A stretch of 64,000 nt of DNA, taken from Candidatus Marisimplicoccus framensis (GTDB lineage: Bacteria; Bacteroidota; Bacteroidia; Flavobacteriales; Flavobacteriaceae). Location of the stretch: positions 372,001 through 436,000 of the forward strand of contig CAJIZN010000001.1 of NCBI GenBank assembly GCA_905182065.1, written 5' to 3'. The notes beneath the pieces were generated by a model. It worked only from the letters and a program-made list of their open reading frames with translations. It was not told the origin of the DNA and did not search any database. The number at the start of each line of letters is the position of its first letter. Position 1 is the stretch's first letter. Position numbers and translations under genes: made by a program. Shown piece after piece: positions 30,923-41,303 of the stretch.

Positions 30923-32653
30923 TTGGTGAAACAATCTGAACTTCATATTCAATCTAAATCTCTTCCTGAACTTCCAGGAGTATATCAGTTTTATGATGAT
31001 GAAAAAATAATTTATATAGGTAAAGCAAAAAACTTAAAAAAAAGAGTGTCATCATATTTCACTAAAAACCATGACAGCAAAAAAACAAGGCTCCTGGTTA
31101 AAAGTATAAGGAAAATTGAGAAAATAATAGTTGATACAGAAATGGATGCTCTTTTATTAGAAAATAACTTAATAAAAAAATATCAACCTAAGTATAATAT
31201 TCTTTTAAAAGATGATAAATCATATCCTTGGATTTGTATAGTTAAAGAGCCCATCCCTGACATTTTTTATACAAGAAAAGTTGAGAAAAGAAGAGGAGAG
31301 TATTATGGTCCTTTTACAAATGTTTATAGTGCTAGATTTCTGATTAAACTAATTAAAGATATTTATCCTTTTTTAAATCATGAATTAAATCATTTGATAA
31401 AAAAAGAGACAGAAGAAAGTATTAAGGCAAAATTTTCAGAAAACATAAAATCAATTAGAAACTTAATCAAGGGTCACTTTAGGAAATCCATTGATGAACT
31501 AAAAGGAAAAATGAAGTTATTTTCAAAGAACCTTAAATATGAGAAAGCACAGGAAATAAAAGAGAAACTGGACATCCTATATAATTACCAAGCTAAGTCA
31601 ACGATTGTTAATTCTAAGATAAGTGACATTGATGTTTTTGCAATGGTCTCAGACGAATCATATGCGTATATTAATTATTTACAAATTTCATATGGAGCTG
31701 TTATTAGATCGTTTACGCTGGAAGTTAAAAAGAAGCTTGAGGAAACTGATAAAGAGATATTAAGATTATCAGTAATAGAGCTTAAACAAAGATTTCAATC
31801 ACAGAGTAAAGAAGTGATTGTGCCATTTAAATTAAACCTTCCCAAACCTCTTAAAATTAATGTTCCTAAAGCAGGTGACAAAAAAAAATTAATTGAACTC
31901 TCTGAAAGAAATGCAAAGTTTTATAGAATAGACAAACTAAAGCAAATAAAAATTATTGATCCTGAAGCTCATGGCAACAGAATCATGGAGCAGGTAAAAA
32001 AAGATTTACAGCTTAAAGAGAAACCTATACAAATTGAATGTTTTGATAATTCAAATTTGATGGGAACAAATCCAGTTGCATCATGTGTTGTTTTTAAGAA
32101 TGGTAAAGCTTCAAAAAAAGATTATAGACATTTTAAAATTCAAAATATTGATGGCCCTGATGACTTTGCTTCAATGGAGCAAGTTATTTATAGGCGACTA
32201 AAAAGACTGTTAGAGGAAAATGAAAATTTACCAAATTTAATAGTGGTCGATGGTGGAAAGGGTCAATTATCTTCTGGTGTTAAAAGCTTAAAAAAATTAA
32301 ACTTAGAAAACAAAGTTGCCATAATAGGTATTGCAAAAAAACTTGAAGAAATCTTTAAACCCAATGACTCTCTCCCTTTATATATCGACAAGAAATCTGA
32401 AACATTAAAATTAATTCAGCAATTAAGAAATGAGGCTCATAGATTTGCAATTAACCTTCATAGAGACAGAAGAAGCAAAGATGCTCTTAAATCAGGTATT
32501 GATGGATTAAAAGGTGTTGGCCCAATTTTAAAAGACAAACTTTTAGATAAGTATAAATCTTTCAAGAGGTTAAAAGATGCTGATCAAGAAGATTTAATAC
32601 AATTTCTTGGAAAGAATAGAGGTAGATCTATTTTTAATCAATTAAGAAATTAA
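30923..32653 (+). CDS. uvrC: Excinuclease ABC subunit C lacking the [4Fe-4S] cysteine box
   Basis: UvrC makes both incisions in nucleotide excision repair. The GIY-YIG domain (PGVYQFYDDEKIIYIGKAKNL), the UVR motif (about residues 200-217), the RNase H-like domain (IQIECFDNSNLMGTNPVAS ... LIVVDGGKGQL ... RNEAHRFAI) and C-terminal helix-hairpin-helices (IDGLKGVGPILKDKLL) are all present. Between YPF at residue 150 and LIKG at 181 the usual four-cysteine segment (R-x-C ... C-L-x-Y ... C-x-G-P-C) is missing and replaced by a shorter charged stretch with no cysteine. The protein is 576 residues, about 20 short. The start is TTG 30923 or GTG 30926. Confidence 0.95.
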   Translation: MVKQSELHIQSKSLPELPGVYQFYDDEKIIYIGKAKNLKKRVSSYFTKNHDSKKTRLLVKSIRKIEKIIVDTEMDALLLENNLIKKYQPKYNILLKDDKSYPWICIVKEPIPDIFYTRKVEKRRGEYYGPFTNVYSARFLIKLIKDIYPFLNHELNHLIKKETEESIKAKFSENIKSIRNLIKGHFRKSIDELKGKMKLFSKNLKYEKAQEIKEKLDILYNYQAKSTIVNSKISDIDVFAMVSDESYAYINYLQISYGAVIRSFTLEVKKKLEETDKEILRLSVIELKQRFQSQSKEVIVPFKLNLPKPLKINVPKAGDKKKLIELSERNAKFYRIDKLKQIKIIDPEAHGNRIMEQVKKDLQLKEKPIQIECFDNSNLMGTNPVASCVVFKNGKASKKDYRHFKIQNIDGPDDFASMEQVIYRRLKRLLEENENLPNLIVVDGGKGQLSSGVKSLKKLNLENKVAIIGIAKKLEEIFKPNDSLPLYIDKKSETLKLIQQLRNEAHRFAINLHRDRRSKDALKSGIDGLKGVGPILKDKLLDKYKSFKRLKDADQEDLIQFLGKNRGRSIFNQLRN

Positions 32654-32679
32654 TTTTAATTAATTTTGACTTGTAAAAA

Positions 32680-33474
32680 ATGAAAATTATTTTCCTACAT
32701 CTCCAGATTCTACTTTTTAGTATTAATGTAATTTTCAGTCAACCTAGTCCACCCAAACTATCTGAACCTTTTAAAGCTGGAGAAAAACTTGAATATAGAG
32801 TTCATTATGGAATTTTTAATGCGAGTTATGCTTCCCTTAGTTTATCAAAAAAAGACAGTCTAGACGATGAGAATCTTTTGGCTTCTGGATATGGAAAAAC
32901 AATTGGGTTAGCAAGGCTCTTTTTCAAAGTCGAAGATTATTATAGCAGTTATTTTGATAATGAAAAGGTGTCTCCCGTTTTTTTTAAACGTGATACTTAT
33001 GAAGGAGGGTACACTAAAGATCTGGAAATATCTTTTGATTCACAAGGAAACAAGGCTAGTGTAAATAATATAAAAAAGGGTACACTGGAAGTTATTCCAA
33101 CAGAAGAAAACGTTCAAGATCTTATCTCCTCTTTATATTACCTTAGAAAAAACTTTTCTCCAAACAGTATTGAAGTAGGCGATTATTATACAATAAACAT
33201 GTTTTATGATTCAAAAAACCGAGAACTAGCACTTAAGTACCTTGGAAAAGAAGTTATAAATACTAAATTTGGAAAAGTTGAGTGTTTAAAGCTAATGCCC
33301 GCTACAGACAGAAGTAGAATATTTAAAGGTGAGGGTAGCATTACAATGTGGTTGACAAATGATAAAAATAAAATTCCAATAAGAATTCAAGCTGATTTGT
33401 TAGTTGGATCTATTAAAGCTGATCTAGAAAAATTTTCTGGAATTGCCAACCCCCTAGAAATTATAATCAAATAA
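32680..33474 (+). CDS. DUF3108 domain-containing exported protein
   Basis: A 264-residue protein with a signal peptide (ending near VIFSQP) and a DUF3108 domain covering most of the mature part (EPFKAGEKLEYRVHYGIFNA ... YYTINMFYDSK ... MWLTNDKNKIPIRI). The family is predicted to be periplasmic and to adopt a beta-rich fold; its function is unknown. The stop shares bases with the start of the M23 peptidase gene, which suggests coupled translation and a joint envelope role. Confidence 0.82.
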   Translation: MKIIFLHLQILLFSINVIFSQPSPPKLSEPFKAGEKLEYRVHYGIFNASYASLSLSKKDSLDDENLLASGYGKTIGLARLFFKVEDYYSSYFDNEKVSPVFFKRDTYEGGYTKDLEISFDSQGNKASVNNIKKGTLEVIPTEENVQDLISSLYYLRKNFSPNSIEVGDYYTINMFYDSKNRELALKYLGKEVINTKFGKVECLKLMPATDRSRIFKGEGSITMWLTNDKNKIPIRIQADLLVGSIKADLEKFSGIANPLEIIIK

Positions 33475-34703
33475 TGATAAAAAAGAGTTCAATCTTAGTT
33501 TTCATTCTTACAGTATTTTTAAGCTCATGTAATTCAGATTCAAATGAGCCATTGAAAGTACAGCCAATTAAATACAAATATGGGTATGATGAAAGTAAGT
33601 ACTCATTTGAAGAAAAAAAAGTAGGAAGAGGTGATACGTTTGGAGACATCTTAGAAGATCAGGGAATTGATTATCCTGAAATATATCGAGCACTTCAAAA
33701 AACAAAAAATGATGTAGATTTTAGAAAACTTCAATTAGGAAAGCCTTATACATTAATATATACAAACGATTCTATCCCAAAGCTAAAAGCATTCGTGTAT
33801 CATCCTACAATTGAAGGTTACTCTTTTATTCAATTGAAAGACAGTGTCTATGGAAAGACATTAAAAAAAACTAGAACTTATAAAGATTTATCTGCTTCTG
33901 GAATTATTAATAACTCCTTATATCTCACTCTAGAAGAACAAGACAAAGATCCATTATTAACCTATTATTTGTCTGACATATATGCTTGGACAATTGATTT
34001 CTTCAGATTAGATAAAGGAGATAAGTTTAAAGTCATTTATACTGAAGCGTATGTTGATGACTCAATTCCCGTTGGAATAACCAAAATAAAAGCTGCCTAT
34101 TTTGTTCATAAAGGTGTTGAAAGGTACGCCTTTGAATATGAAACTGATTCTATAAAAGGGATTGTAGAATATTTAGATCAAGATGGGAAGAATCTAAGAA
34201 AAGCATTTTTACAATCGCCTATTAAATTTGGAAGAATTTCATCAAGATATAACCTAAGAAGAAGAATAGCTTTATACGGTAATAGAGTTCGAGCACACAA
34301 AGGCACTGATTTTGCAGCTCCTGTTGGAACACCAATTATGTCTACTGCTAATGGAACTATTATTGAGTCCAGTTATACCAGAGCAAACGGGAGGTATGTG
34401 AAAGTTAGGCACAACAACACCTATGACACTCAATATCTACATATGAGAAAAAGTAATGTTAAAGTTGGGCAATTTATTGAACAAGGAGATGTTATTGGAT
34501 GGGTAGGGATGACTGGGAATACATCTGGCCCACATGTGTGTTATAGATTTTGGAAAAATGGAATTCAAGTAGATCCATTTAAACAAAAACTTCCAGAAGC
34601 AAAGCCAATTAATGAGTCATTAAAAAATAAGTACTTTAGTGATATTGTTTTAATCAAATCTGAACTTGATTCAGTGATAATTAAAAATAAGACTTCCATC
34701 TAA
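33474..34703 (+). CDS. M23 family metallopeptidase lipoprotein
   Basis: A 409-residue cell-wall peptidase of the LytM/M23 family. A lipobox (LSSCN, Cys19) is followed by a LysM-like region (RGDTFGDILEDQGIDYPEIY), then the C-terminal peptidase domain with RAHKGTDFAAPVGTPI (zinc His and Asp) and GNTSGPHVCYRFWKNG (HxxxR-type variant of HxH, with the upstream His in YLHMRK). It is expected to cut peptide cross-links of peptidoglycan. The overlap with the DUF3108 gene and the immediate start of pgi indicate one operon. Confidence 0.88.
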   Translation: MIKKSSILVFILTVFLSSCNSDSNEPLKVQPIKYKYGYDESKYSFEEKKVGRGDTFGDILEDQGIDYPEIYRALQKTKNDVDFRKLQLGKPYTLIYTNDSIPKLKAFVYHPTIEGYSFIQLKDSVYGKTLKKTRTYKDLSASGIINNSLYLTLEEQDKDPLLTYYLSDIYAWTIDFFRLDKGDKFKVIYTEAYVDDSIPVGITKIKAAYFVHKGVERYAFEYETDSIKGIVEYLDQDGKNLRKAFLQSPIKFGRISSRYNLRRRIALYGNRVRAHKGTDFAAPVGTPIMSTANGTIIESSYTRANGRYVKVRHNNTYDTQYLHMRKSNVKVGQFIEQGDVIGWVGMTGNTSGPHVCYRFWKNGIQVDPFKQKLPEAKPINESLKNKYFSDIVLIKSELDSVIIKNKTSI

Positions 34704-36259
34704 TGGCGTTATCAAAAATAGATCCAACCAGTTTAAGTTCCTGGGCAAGCCTTGATAAAAAATTCAAAGCTGAATGTGATAATCATATTTCAAGCTTTTT
34801 TGAAGAAAGTGATCGGCTCGAAAAGTTTACAATAAGTTGGAAGGATTTTTATTTAGACTTTTCAAAAAACAGACTAAGTTCTTCTTCATTCAAACTTTTA
34901 ATTGACCTGTGTGGAGAAACTGATTTAAAGAATAATATTGAAAAATATTTTAACGGCTCCGTTATTAATGAAACAGAGAAAAGAGCTGTTCTTCATACTT
35001 CGTTAAGATCAAGTGAAATAAAAAACCCCAATTTAAAAAAAGAGATTAACGATACACTTGATAAAATTATAAGTATTTCAGATGAAATAAATAATGGTAA
35101 TAAACTAGGATACACTGGTAAAAAAATTACAGATGTAGTTAATATTGGAATCGGTGGTTCTCATCTGGGACCTGAAATGATTACTGAAGCATTGTCTTAT
35201 TATAGCCATGGGGTTAACCCTCACTTTGTCTCTAATATTGATCCTGATTTTACATCAAAACTACTTGAAAAACTAGATCCTGAGACCACTATTTTTATTA
35301 TTGTTTCAAAAACATTTACCACAATTGAAACTCTTGAAAATGCAAAAAAAATAAGAAAATGGTTTATAGACAAGGCTAATGTAGAATCTATAAAAGATCA
35401 TTTTATAGCTGTTTCAAATAATACTGAAGCACCAAAAGAATTTGGTATTTTATCTAATAATGTTCTTTCTATTCCCGAGTGGGTTGGAGGCAGATTTTCA
35501 CTTTGGGGATCAGTTGGTTTAATTATTTCTATTGTAATTGGATCAAAAAACTTCAAAGAGTTTTTAAAGGGTGCTGAATCTATGGATCTTCATTTTAGAA
35601 ATTCTCCTTTTGAAAAAAATATCCCTGTAATTCTTGCTCTAATCAGTATTTGGTATAATAATTTTTTTAAATGTGAGACGGAAGCTGTTCTTCCATACAA
35701 TCAGTTTCTTGGAAAACTTCCAGATTATTTACAACAAGCAAGCATGGAGAGTAATGGCAAGAGCATAGATAGAAGTGGTAATAAAATTACTTATGAAACA
35801 GGCTCTATTATTTGGGGTTCAACAGGAACAAATGCTCAGCATGCTTTTTTTCAACTAATGCACCAAGGAACTAAAATTATCCCTTCTGATTTTATTGCTT
35901 TTAAAAAATCTCTATATGGCGATAAAGCTCAACATGATATTTTGACTTCAAATTTTTTAGCTCAGACAAATGCATTAATGATGGGTAAAATCTCTTCCGG
36001 GAGTGAGAATCACAAAAATATTGATGGTAATAAACCTTCCAATTCAATAGTTATTAACAAGCTTTCTCCCTCAAATCTAGGAGCTCTTATCTCAATGTAT
36101 GAAAACAAAATTTTTACAATTGGCTCAATTTTAAATATCTATAGCTATGACCAGTGGGGTGTTGAGCTAGGAAAATCAATAGCTAAAGATATCATTAAAG
36201 GAAAGCAAGATAACCTTGATCAATCTACAATAAAGATTAGCGAAATATTAAAGAAATGA
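34703..36259 (+). CDS. pgi: Glucose-6-phosphate isomerase
   Basis: A 518-residue phosphoglucose isomerase that interconverts glucose-6-phosphate and fructose-6-phosphate. The sugar-phosphate site VNIGIGGSHLGPEMI and the signatures VGGRFSLWGSVGL and STGTNAQHAFFQLMHQG are intact, and QWGVELGKSIA is near the C-terminus. Its ATG overlaps the stop of the M23 peptidase gene. It ends before an A+T hairpin at 36261. Confidence 0.96.
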   Translation: MALSKIDPTSLSSWASLDKKFKAECDNHISSFFEESDRLEKFTISWKDFYLDFSKNRLSSSSFKLLIDLCGETDLKNNIEKYFNGSVINETEKRAVLHTSLRSSEIKNPNLKKEINDTLDKIISISDEINNGNKLGYTGKKITDVVNIGIGGSHLGPEMITEALSYYSHGVNPHFVSNIDPDFTSKLLEKLDPETTIFIIVSKTFTTIETLENAKKIRKWFIDKANVESIKDHFIAVSNNTEAPKEFGILSNNVLSIPEWVGGRFSLWGSVGLIISIVIGSKNFKEFLKGAESMDLHFRNSPFEKNIPVILALISIWYNNFFKCETEAVLPYNQFLGKLPDYLQQASMESNGKSIDRSGNKITYETGSIIWGSTGTNAQHAFFQLMHQGTKIIPSDFIAFKKSLYGDKAQHDILTSNFLAQTNALMMGKISSGSENHKNIDGNKPSNSIVINKLSPSNLGALISMYENKIFTIGSILNIYSYDQWGVELGKSIAKDIIKGKQDNLDQSTIKISEILKK

Positions 36260-36260
36260 G

Positions 36261-36299
36261 TTAACATAAAAATCTAGATAAATCTTTAGATTATGTTAA
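36261..36299 (+). terminator. Imperfect hairpin between pgi and TonB receptor
   Basis: TTAACATAA at 36261-36269 pairs with TTATGTTAA at 36291-36299, with an inner ATCTA/TAGAT pairing offset by a two-base bulge. There is only a short T-rich tail, so it may be a weak terminator or an mRNA end stabiliser. Confidence 0.45.
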
Positions 36300-36362
36300 T
36301 ATTTAGTTCGCGTAAAAACTCTTGAATAATTTTACTTTTACCACAAATCAAATAAAATAATA

Positions 36363-38898
36363 ATGAAAAAATTAAGCTTAATCTTATTTGCTCTATTAAC
36401 AACAGCTGTTTATTCTCAAGATGCTTCGCTTGATTCAATTGCTCTTTCAGAGGTAACTGTGACATCGAAAGTTGTAGATGTTGCAAAAGAGCGTGAAACT
36501 CCGATTGCATTTAGCACAGTAACAGGTGCTGAAATAGAACTTAAAGGGGGAAACTTAGAGTTTGTTGAAACTCTTAGGAGGACTCCTGGTGTTTACACCA
36601 ATCAAGATAACGGTGGTTATGGTGATGGCCAAATGTACCTTAGGGGATTTGGATTCACTAATACTGCTTACGTTATAAATGGTCAACCTGTGAATGACAT
36701 GGAAAATGGACGGGTATACTGGTCAAACTGGGCAGGACTAATGGACATTGCTTCTAGTGTTCAGCTCCAAAGGGGGCTTGGTTCTACTTCTCTTGCTGTT
36801 CCTTCAGCGGGGGGGACAGTTTCAGTTAACACAAGAGCTGCTGAAGCAACTCCTGGATCAGGACTTAAACTTATGCTGGGTGATAATGGTTATCAAAAAA
36901 CAACCGCATATATGAATACTGGTGTTAATGAATTAGGCTGGTCATCAAGTTATTTACTTGGATTCTGGCAAGGTGATGGATGGAGAAATGGTATGCAAGG
37001 TGAGGGTGTAACTTATGCTTTTTCTGTTGGGTATACACCAAGAGGTGGAGATCATGAATTTAACCTTTCAGTTATTGGTGCCGGTCAGTGGCATCATCAA
37101 GCATATTATGGAACTCAGGTTCAAGATTACTCTAGACTATGGGCCTGCTCAAGGTGATGACTTTAGAAAATTTAATCAACTATACGGTGATTACAAAGGT
37201 GAAGAGTTCTCAGTTTTGAGAAACTATTACCACAAACCTTTAGCAACTCTTAACTGGGATTGGGAAATTAGCAGTAGAGTTACACTTGCTACATCTTTAT
37301 ATGCTTCTGCAGGTAGAGGTGGTGGAACTGGTCTTAGAGGAAGAGGTTCTTTTGGTACTACTTCTTTTAGAGAGTCTTTTTCAGAGTATATGGATGATCA
37401 TGCTGAATGGAGAAACTCAGATTATACAATTAACTGGAATACTGCGGTTTCAAAAAACTTAGCTGGAGCACATGTTCCTGACAGCGGACCTTTTGCTGGC
37501 ATGAACCTTGGGTATCACAATACCATAGATGGACTACCTAGTAAGTGGGGTGCAGATACAACTGTAAGGAGATTTTCAACGAATTCTCATAACTGGATTG
37601 GTGGAATATCAAAAATTAAGATAGATTCAGATAATTTCAGATATGAACTTGGAGTTGATTTAAGATCATACAAAGCATACCACAGAAGAGGTATCAGTGA
37701 TTTCTTAGGTCTTGACGGATATATCTCTACAATTAATGGAAATAACTTCTCAGGAAATGGAGACAGAATTGGAACAGTAGTTACTACTGCATATGAATCT
37801 TCTCCGTTTAAAAACCTTGGAATGGATGATCCAAATGGAACTCAGAGATACTACATTGGTTATAACGACTGGACAGGTATTAATGGTTTAATTGAATACG
37901 TTGGTAATGATAAGTTTTCAGCAGTTCTTCAATTAGGATCAACTACACAGAAATATCAGATAGAGCACTTCTATACTACTCAACCTGATACAAAGAGTAG
38001 AAAAATTACTGTAAATGGTGGTTATATAAAAGGTGGTGCAAACTACAACATGACTGATAGAGCAAATGTATTTATTAATGTAGGTCAGATAAGTAGACCT
38101 CCACTAGTAGATGGGGTCTTTACAAATGCAGATTATGACTTTACAGAAGCAGAAGATATTACATCTGAGAAGATCACATCTTTTGAGCTAGGTTATGGTT
38201 ACACTGGTTCTAATTTTAAAGCAAAAGTAAATGCTTACTCAACAGTATGGGGTGACAGAACCTTCAGTAGATCTACTTCAATTGGAGATCAGGGAATAAC
38301 GATAATTTATGATGGTGTAGAACAAACTCATAATGGTATTGAAGGTGAATTCACTTGGTTTCCTTCAAGCAGATTGAGACTTCGTGGAATGGCTTCATTA
38401 GGTGATTGGAAATTTTCTAAAAACTTCAATGGTACTTCTTTCTACAATGATAATGGTCAAGCTGCGGGAGAAACTGGAACACTTTATTTAGATGGTGTTA
38501 AAATTGGTGATGCTGCTCAAACAGTTTTATACTTAGGAGCTAACTATAAGCTTTCTGACAGATTATCTGCTGATATTGATTTTCAAACATATTCTAATCT
38601 TCATGGAAGATTCAGTCCATTAGATAGTGAGTTTTTCTCTTCTAATAATAGAGGTTCAATTGAGCTACCAAGCTTTAGCTTAGTTGATATAGGGGCAACT
38701 TACAAAACAACTTTCTTAGGATATGAAACAATTGTAAGAGCTAATATCAATAACCTATTTGATGAAGAATATATTTCTCAATCTCAAACGAATCTTCATA
38801 ATGATGGAGGAAGAGCTTGGAATGGAGTTAATGTAGAAAACCTAGTTTACTTCGGTAAAGGAACAACTTGGAATTTAGGAGCTACGTTTAGATTCTAA
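36363..38898 (+). CDS. TonB-dependent receptor, one frameshift
   Basis: Outer-membrane TonB-dependent receptor of about 845 residues. It has a signal peptide ending near VYSQ, a TonB-box-like segment (ALSEVTVTSK), a plug with QMYLRGFGFTNTAYVINGQP and QLQRGLGSTSLAVPSAGGT, and a barrel ending WNLGATFRF. No carboxypeptidase-like N-domain is present. A one-base insertion near 37131 separates the plug from most of the barrel; the second frame resumes LDYGPAQGDDFRKFNQL. The ligand is not predictable. A bidirectional terminator follows, shared with recJ. Confidence 0.85.
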
Positions 38899-38929
38899 TT
38901 AGAGTTTTAAAGCTTATTTATATTTATTT

Positions 38930-38951
38930 AAACCCTGCTTTGGCAGGGTTT
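38930..38951. terminator. Bidirectional terminator between TonB receptor and recJ
   Basis: Perfect inverted repeat AAACCCTGC / GCAGGGTTT (38930-38938 and 38943-38951) with loop TTTG. T-rich tails lie on both strands, and it sits between two convergent genes. Confidence 0.88.
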
Positions 38952-38952
38952 A

Positions 38953-40623
38953 TTATTTTAAATAAATTTCTCTTAGCATAAGCTGTATCTCATCTTTTCC
39001 TGAATAGGAATTAACATCAACTGTGTAGAGAATATCAAATGTTGACTTTATATTTACAAGGGCTTCCTTGTTATCAAAACTTATAAAGGATAATTCTTTC
39101 CCAGATTCATCCTTAATTTTTGACTTTACAATTTGTGACTCTTTTCCAACAAACTTCAATGTTTGGTCTAAAAAACAATTGTTGGTTCTAAATACAGGTT
39201 TTTTATTTCCTAAACCAAATGGTGACATTCGTTGAAGAATTTTAACATTCTCCATTGTGATTTCAGAGAAGTCAATTAAAAGATCGTATAAAAATGTTTT
39301 TTGGAACATTTTACCTGAAACTGAATCTTTTACAGTGTTTTCAAACTGTGTTTTAAAACTTTCAAAATTTGATTTCTTTACTTTTAAGCCAGCTGCGTAT
39401 TTATGTCCCCCAAATTGAAAAATATTATCCTCACATTTCAATAGAGCCTCATATACATCAAAGCCTGATACTGATCTCACAGAGCCAGTTAAAAACTGCT
39501 CATCTGAATCAGTCATTACAATTGTAGGTTTATAAGATCCTTCGATAAGTCTTGAAGCAACAATACCCAGGACTCCTTTGCTCCACAAATCAGAATATAC
39601 AATATTGGTGAAACTATTTTGAATTATTTGTGTTTCCGCTTCTTCTAATACGTTTTTTTCAGTTGACCTTCTAGTTTGATTAAGAAATTCTACTTCATTT
39701 GAAAGAATGTTAGCTTTTTCAACATCCTCCTCTATTAATAACTCAACAATTATTTTTCCATTTTTCATTCTTCCCGCAGCATTAATTCTTGGACCAATAT
39801 TAAATGAAATTTTTGATTCATCGATTTTACTATTAATTGATTTTAAAAAATTTCTAAGCCCAGTTCTAGGGTTTGAATTTATTGTCCTTAAACCATGGAA
39901 AACCATTATTCTATTTTCATCAATCAAAGGCATCATATCAGAAACTGTTGCAATTGCAGTAAAGTCGATAAAAGCATTAATATTACATTGATCATTTGAC
40001 ATTAAGTTATGGGCAGTAATCAATTTAAATGCTATTCCGCACCCACATAATTCTTTAAAAGGATAGTTACAGTCTAATTGTTTTGGGTTAATTATTCCAT
40101 ATGCTTTTGGCAAATTTTCTCCCGGGAGATGGTGGTCGCAAATGATAACTTCAATACCCTTTGAGTTTGCTAAAGCTACTGGATTTATAGCTTTAATTCC
40201 ACAGTCAACAGTTATAATTAGAGAAAAGTTATTTTTTTCAGCATGTTCAATAGATTTTAGAGATACTCCGTATCCTTCTTGATACCTGTCTGGAATATAA
40301 TAAGAAACATTAAATCCTTTAAAATTAAAATACTTATAGAGCATGGCAGTAGATGTTGTTCCATCTACATCATAATCACCCAAAATCATAATCTTTTTAG
40401 ATTTAAAAAATTCTATTCTTTCTACAACTTTTAACATATCTTTCATTAAGAATGGATCATGAAGTAAATCAAGATTTGGTCGGAAAAACTGCTTTGCTTT
40501 CTCTAGTGAGTTTATATTTCTTTGAAGTAATAAGGAGCAAATAAATTCCGGAATTTTTAAAATCTTATTAAGATTTTTTATGTTCTTATGAGCTGGCTGT
40601 TCTGCCTCTATCCAGCTATTCAT
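38953..40623 (-). CDS. recJ: Single-stranded-DNA-specific exonuclease RecJ
   Basis: A 556-residue 5'-3' ssDNA exonuclease of the DHH superfamily, used in recombinational and mismatch repair. Motif I ILGDYDVDGTTST, the DHH motif in VIICDHHLPGE and the DHHA1 motif QFGGHKYAAGLKV are intact. The start codon overlaps the rsmI stop by 4 nt, so the two are probably co-translated. The length is normal. Confidence 0.95.
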   Translation of the reverse strand: MNSWIEAEQPAHKNIKNLNKILKIPEFICSLLLQRNINSLEKAKQFFRPNLDLLHDPFLMKDMLKVVERIEFFKSKKIMILGDYDVDGTTSTAMLYKYFNFKGFNVSYYIPDRYQEGYGVSLKSIEHAEKNNFSLIITVDCGIKAINPVALANSKGIEVIICDHHLPGENLPKAYGIINPKQLDCNYPFKELCGCGIAFKLITAHNLMSNDQCNINAFIDFTAIATVSDMMPLIDENRIMVFHGLRTINSNPRTGLRNFLKSINSKIDESKISFNIGPRINAAGRMKNGKIIVELLIEEDVEKANILSNEVEFLNQTRRSTEKNVLEEAETQIIQNSFTNIVYSDLWSKGVLGIVASRLIEGSYKPTIVMTDSDEQFLTGSVRSVSGFDVYEALLKCEDNIFQFGGHKYAAGLKVKKSNFESFKTQFENTVKDSVSGKMFQKTFLYDLLIDFSEITMENVKILQRMSPFGLGNKKPVFRTNNCFLDQTLKFVGKESQIVKSKIKDESGKELSFISFDNKEALVNIKSTFDILYTVDVNSYSGKDEIQLMLREIYLK

Positions 40624-41303
40624 TGCTTTTTGTCAATACATATAACAAACTCACCTTTTATTTTCTTATTGGAAAAATATTTTATGGCTTCAGCTATGCT
40701 TCCTCTAAACGTCTCTTCATATATTTTTGATATTTCTCTGCTCAAACTAATTTGCCTATTCTCTCCAAAATATTCTATGAACTCTGTTAGTGTCTTTACA
40801 ACCCTGTATGGAGATTCATATATAATTGTGGTTCTGATATTTTGAGAAAGCTCAATTAGTTTAGATTTTCTTCCTTTTTTTCGTGGTAAAAATCCTTCAA
40901 AGATGAAACTTTCGCTAGGCAAACCACTTAAAACTAATGCCGGTATCAATGCAGTTGGACCCGGCAAACATGTAATGACTATGTCTTTTTTAATAGCTTC
41001 ACGAACTAATAAAAACCCCGGATCCGAAATACATGGAGTTCCGGCATCAGTTATTAGGGAAATTTTCTTGCCAGAAATCATTAACTCTATATAATCATCA
41101 ACTTTTTTATGTTCATTATTTAAATGATAGCTGTTAGTTTTAGTTGAAATTTGATATTGATCAAGAAGTTTTTTTGCATGTCTAGTGTCTTCAGCTAAAA
41201 TTAAATCTGATTTTTTAAGGGTTTCAATTGCTCTTATGGTGATATCTTCCATATTACCAATTGGTGTTGGTACTATAAAAAGTTGAGGATCATTTATCAT
41301 CAT
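40620..41303 (-). CDS. rsmI: 16S rRNA (cytidine1402-2'-O)-methyltransferase
   Basis: A 227-residue SAM-dependent methyltransferase of the tetrapyrrole-methylase fold that 2'-O-methylates C1402 in the ribosomal decoding centre. It opens PTPIGNMEDITIRAIETLK and includes LAEDTRHAKKLL, DAGTPCISDPGFLLVREA and CLPGPTALIPALVLSGLP. The C-terminal extension of some homologues is absent. It overlaps the upstream hypothetical gene by 14 nt if the first Met is used, or 11 nt from the second Met. Confidence 0.94.
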   Translation of the reverse strand: MMINDPQLFIVPTPIGNMEDITIRAIETLKKSDLILAEDTRHAKKLLDQYQISTKTNSYHLNNEHKKVDDYIELMISGKKISLITDAGTPCISDPGFLLVREAIKKDIVITCLPGPTALIPALVLSGLPSESFIFEGFLPRKKGRKSKLIELSQNIRTTIIYESPYRVVKTLTEFIEYFGENRQISLSREISKIYEETFRGSIAEAIKYFSNKKIKGEFVICIDKKQ

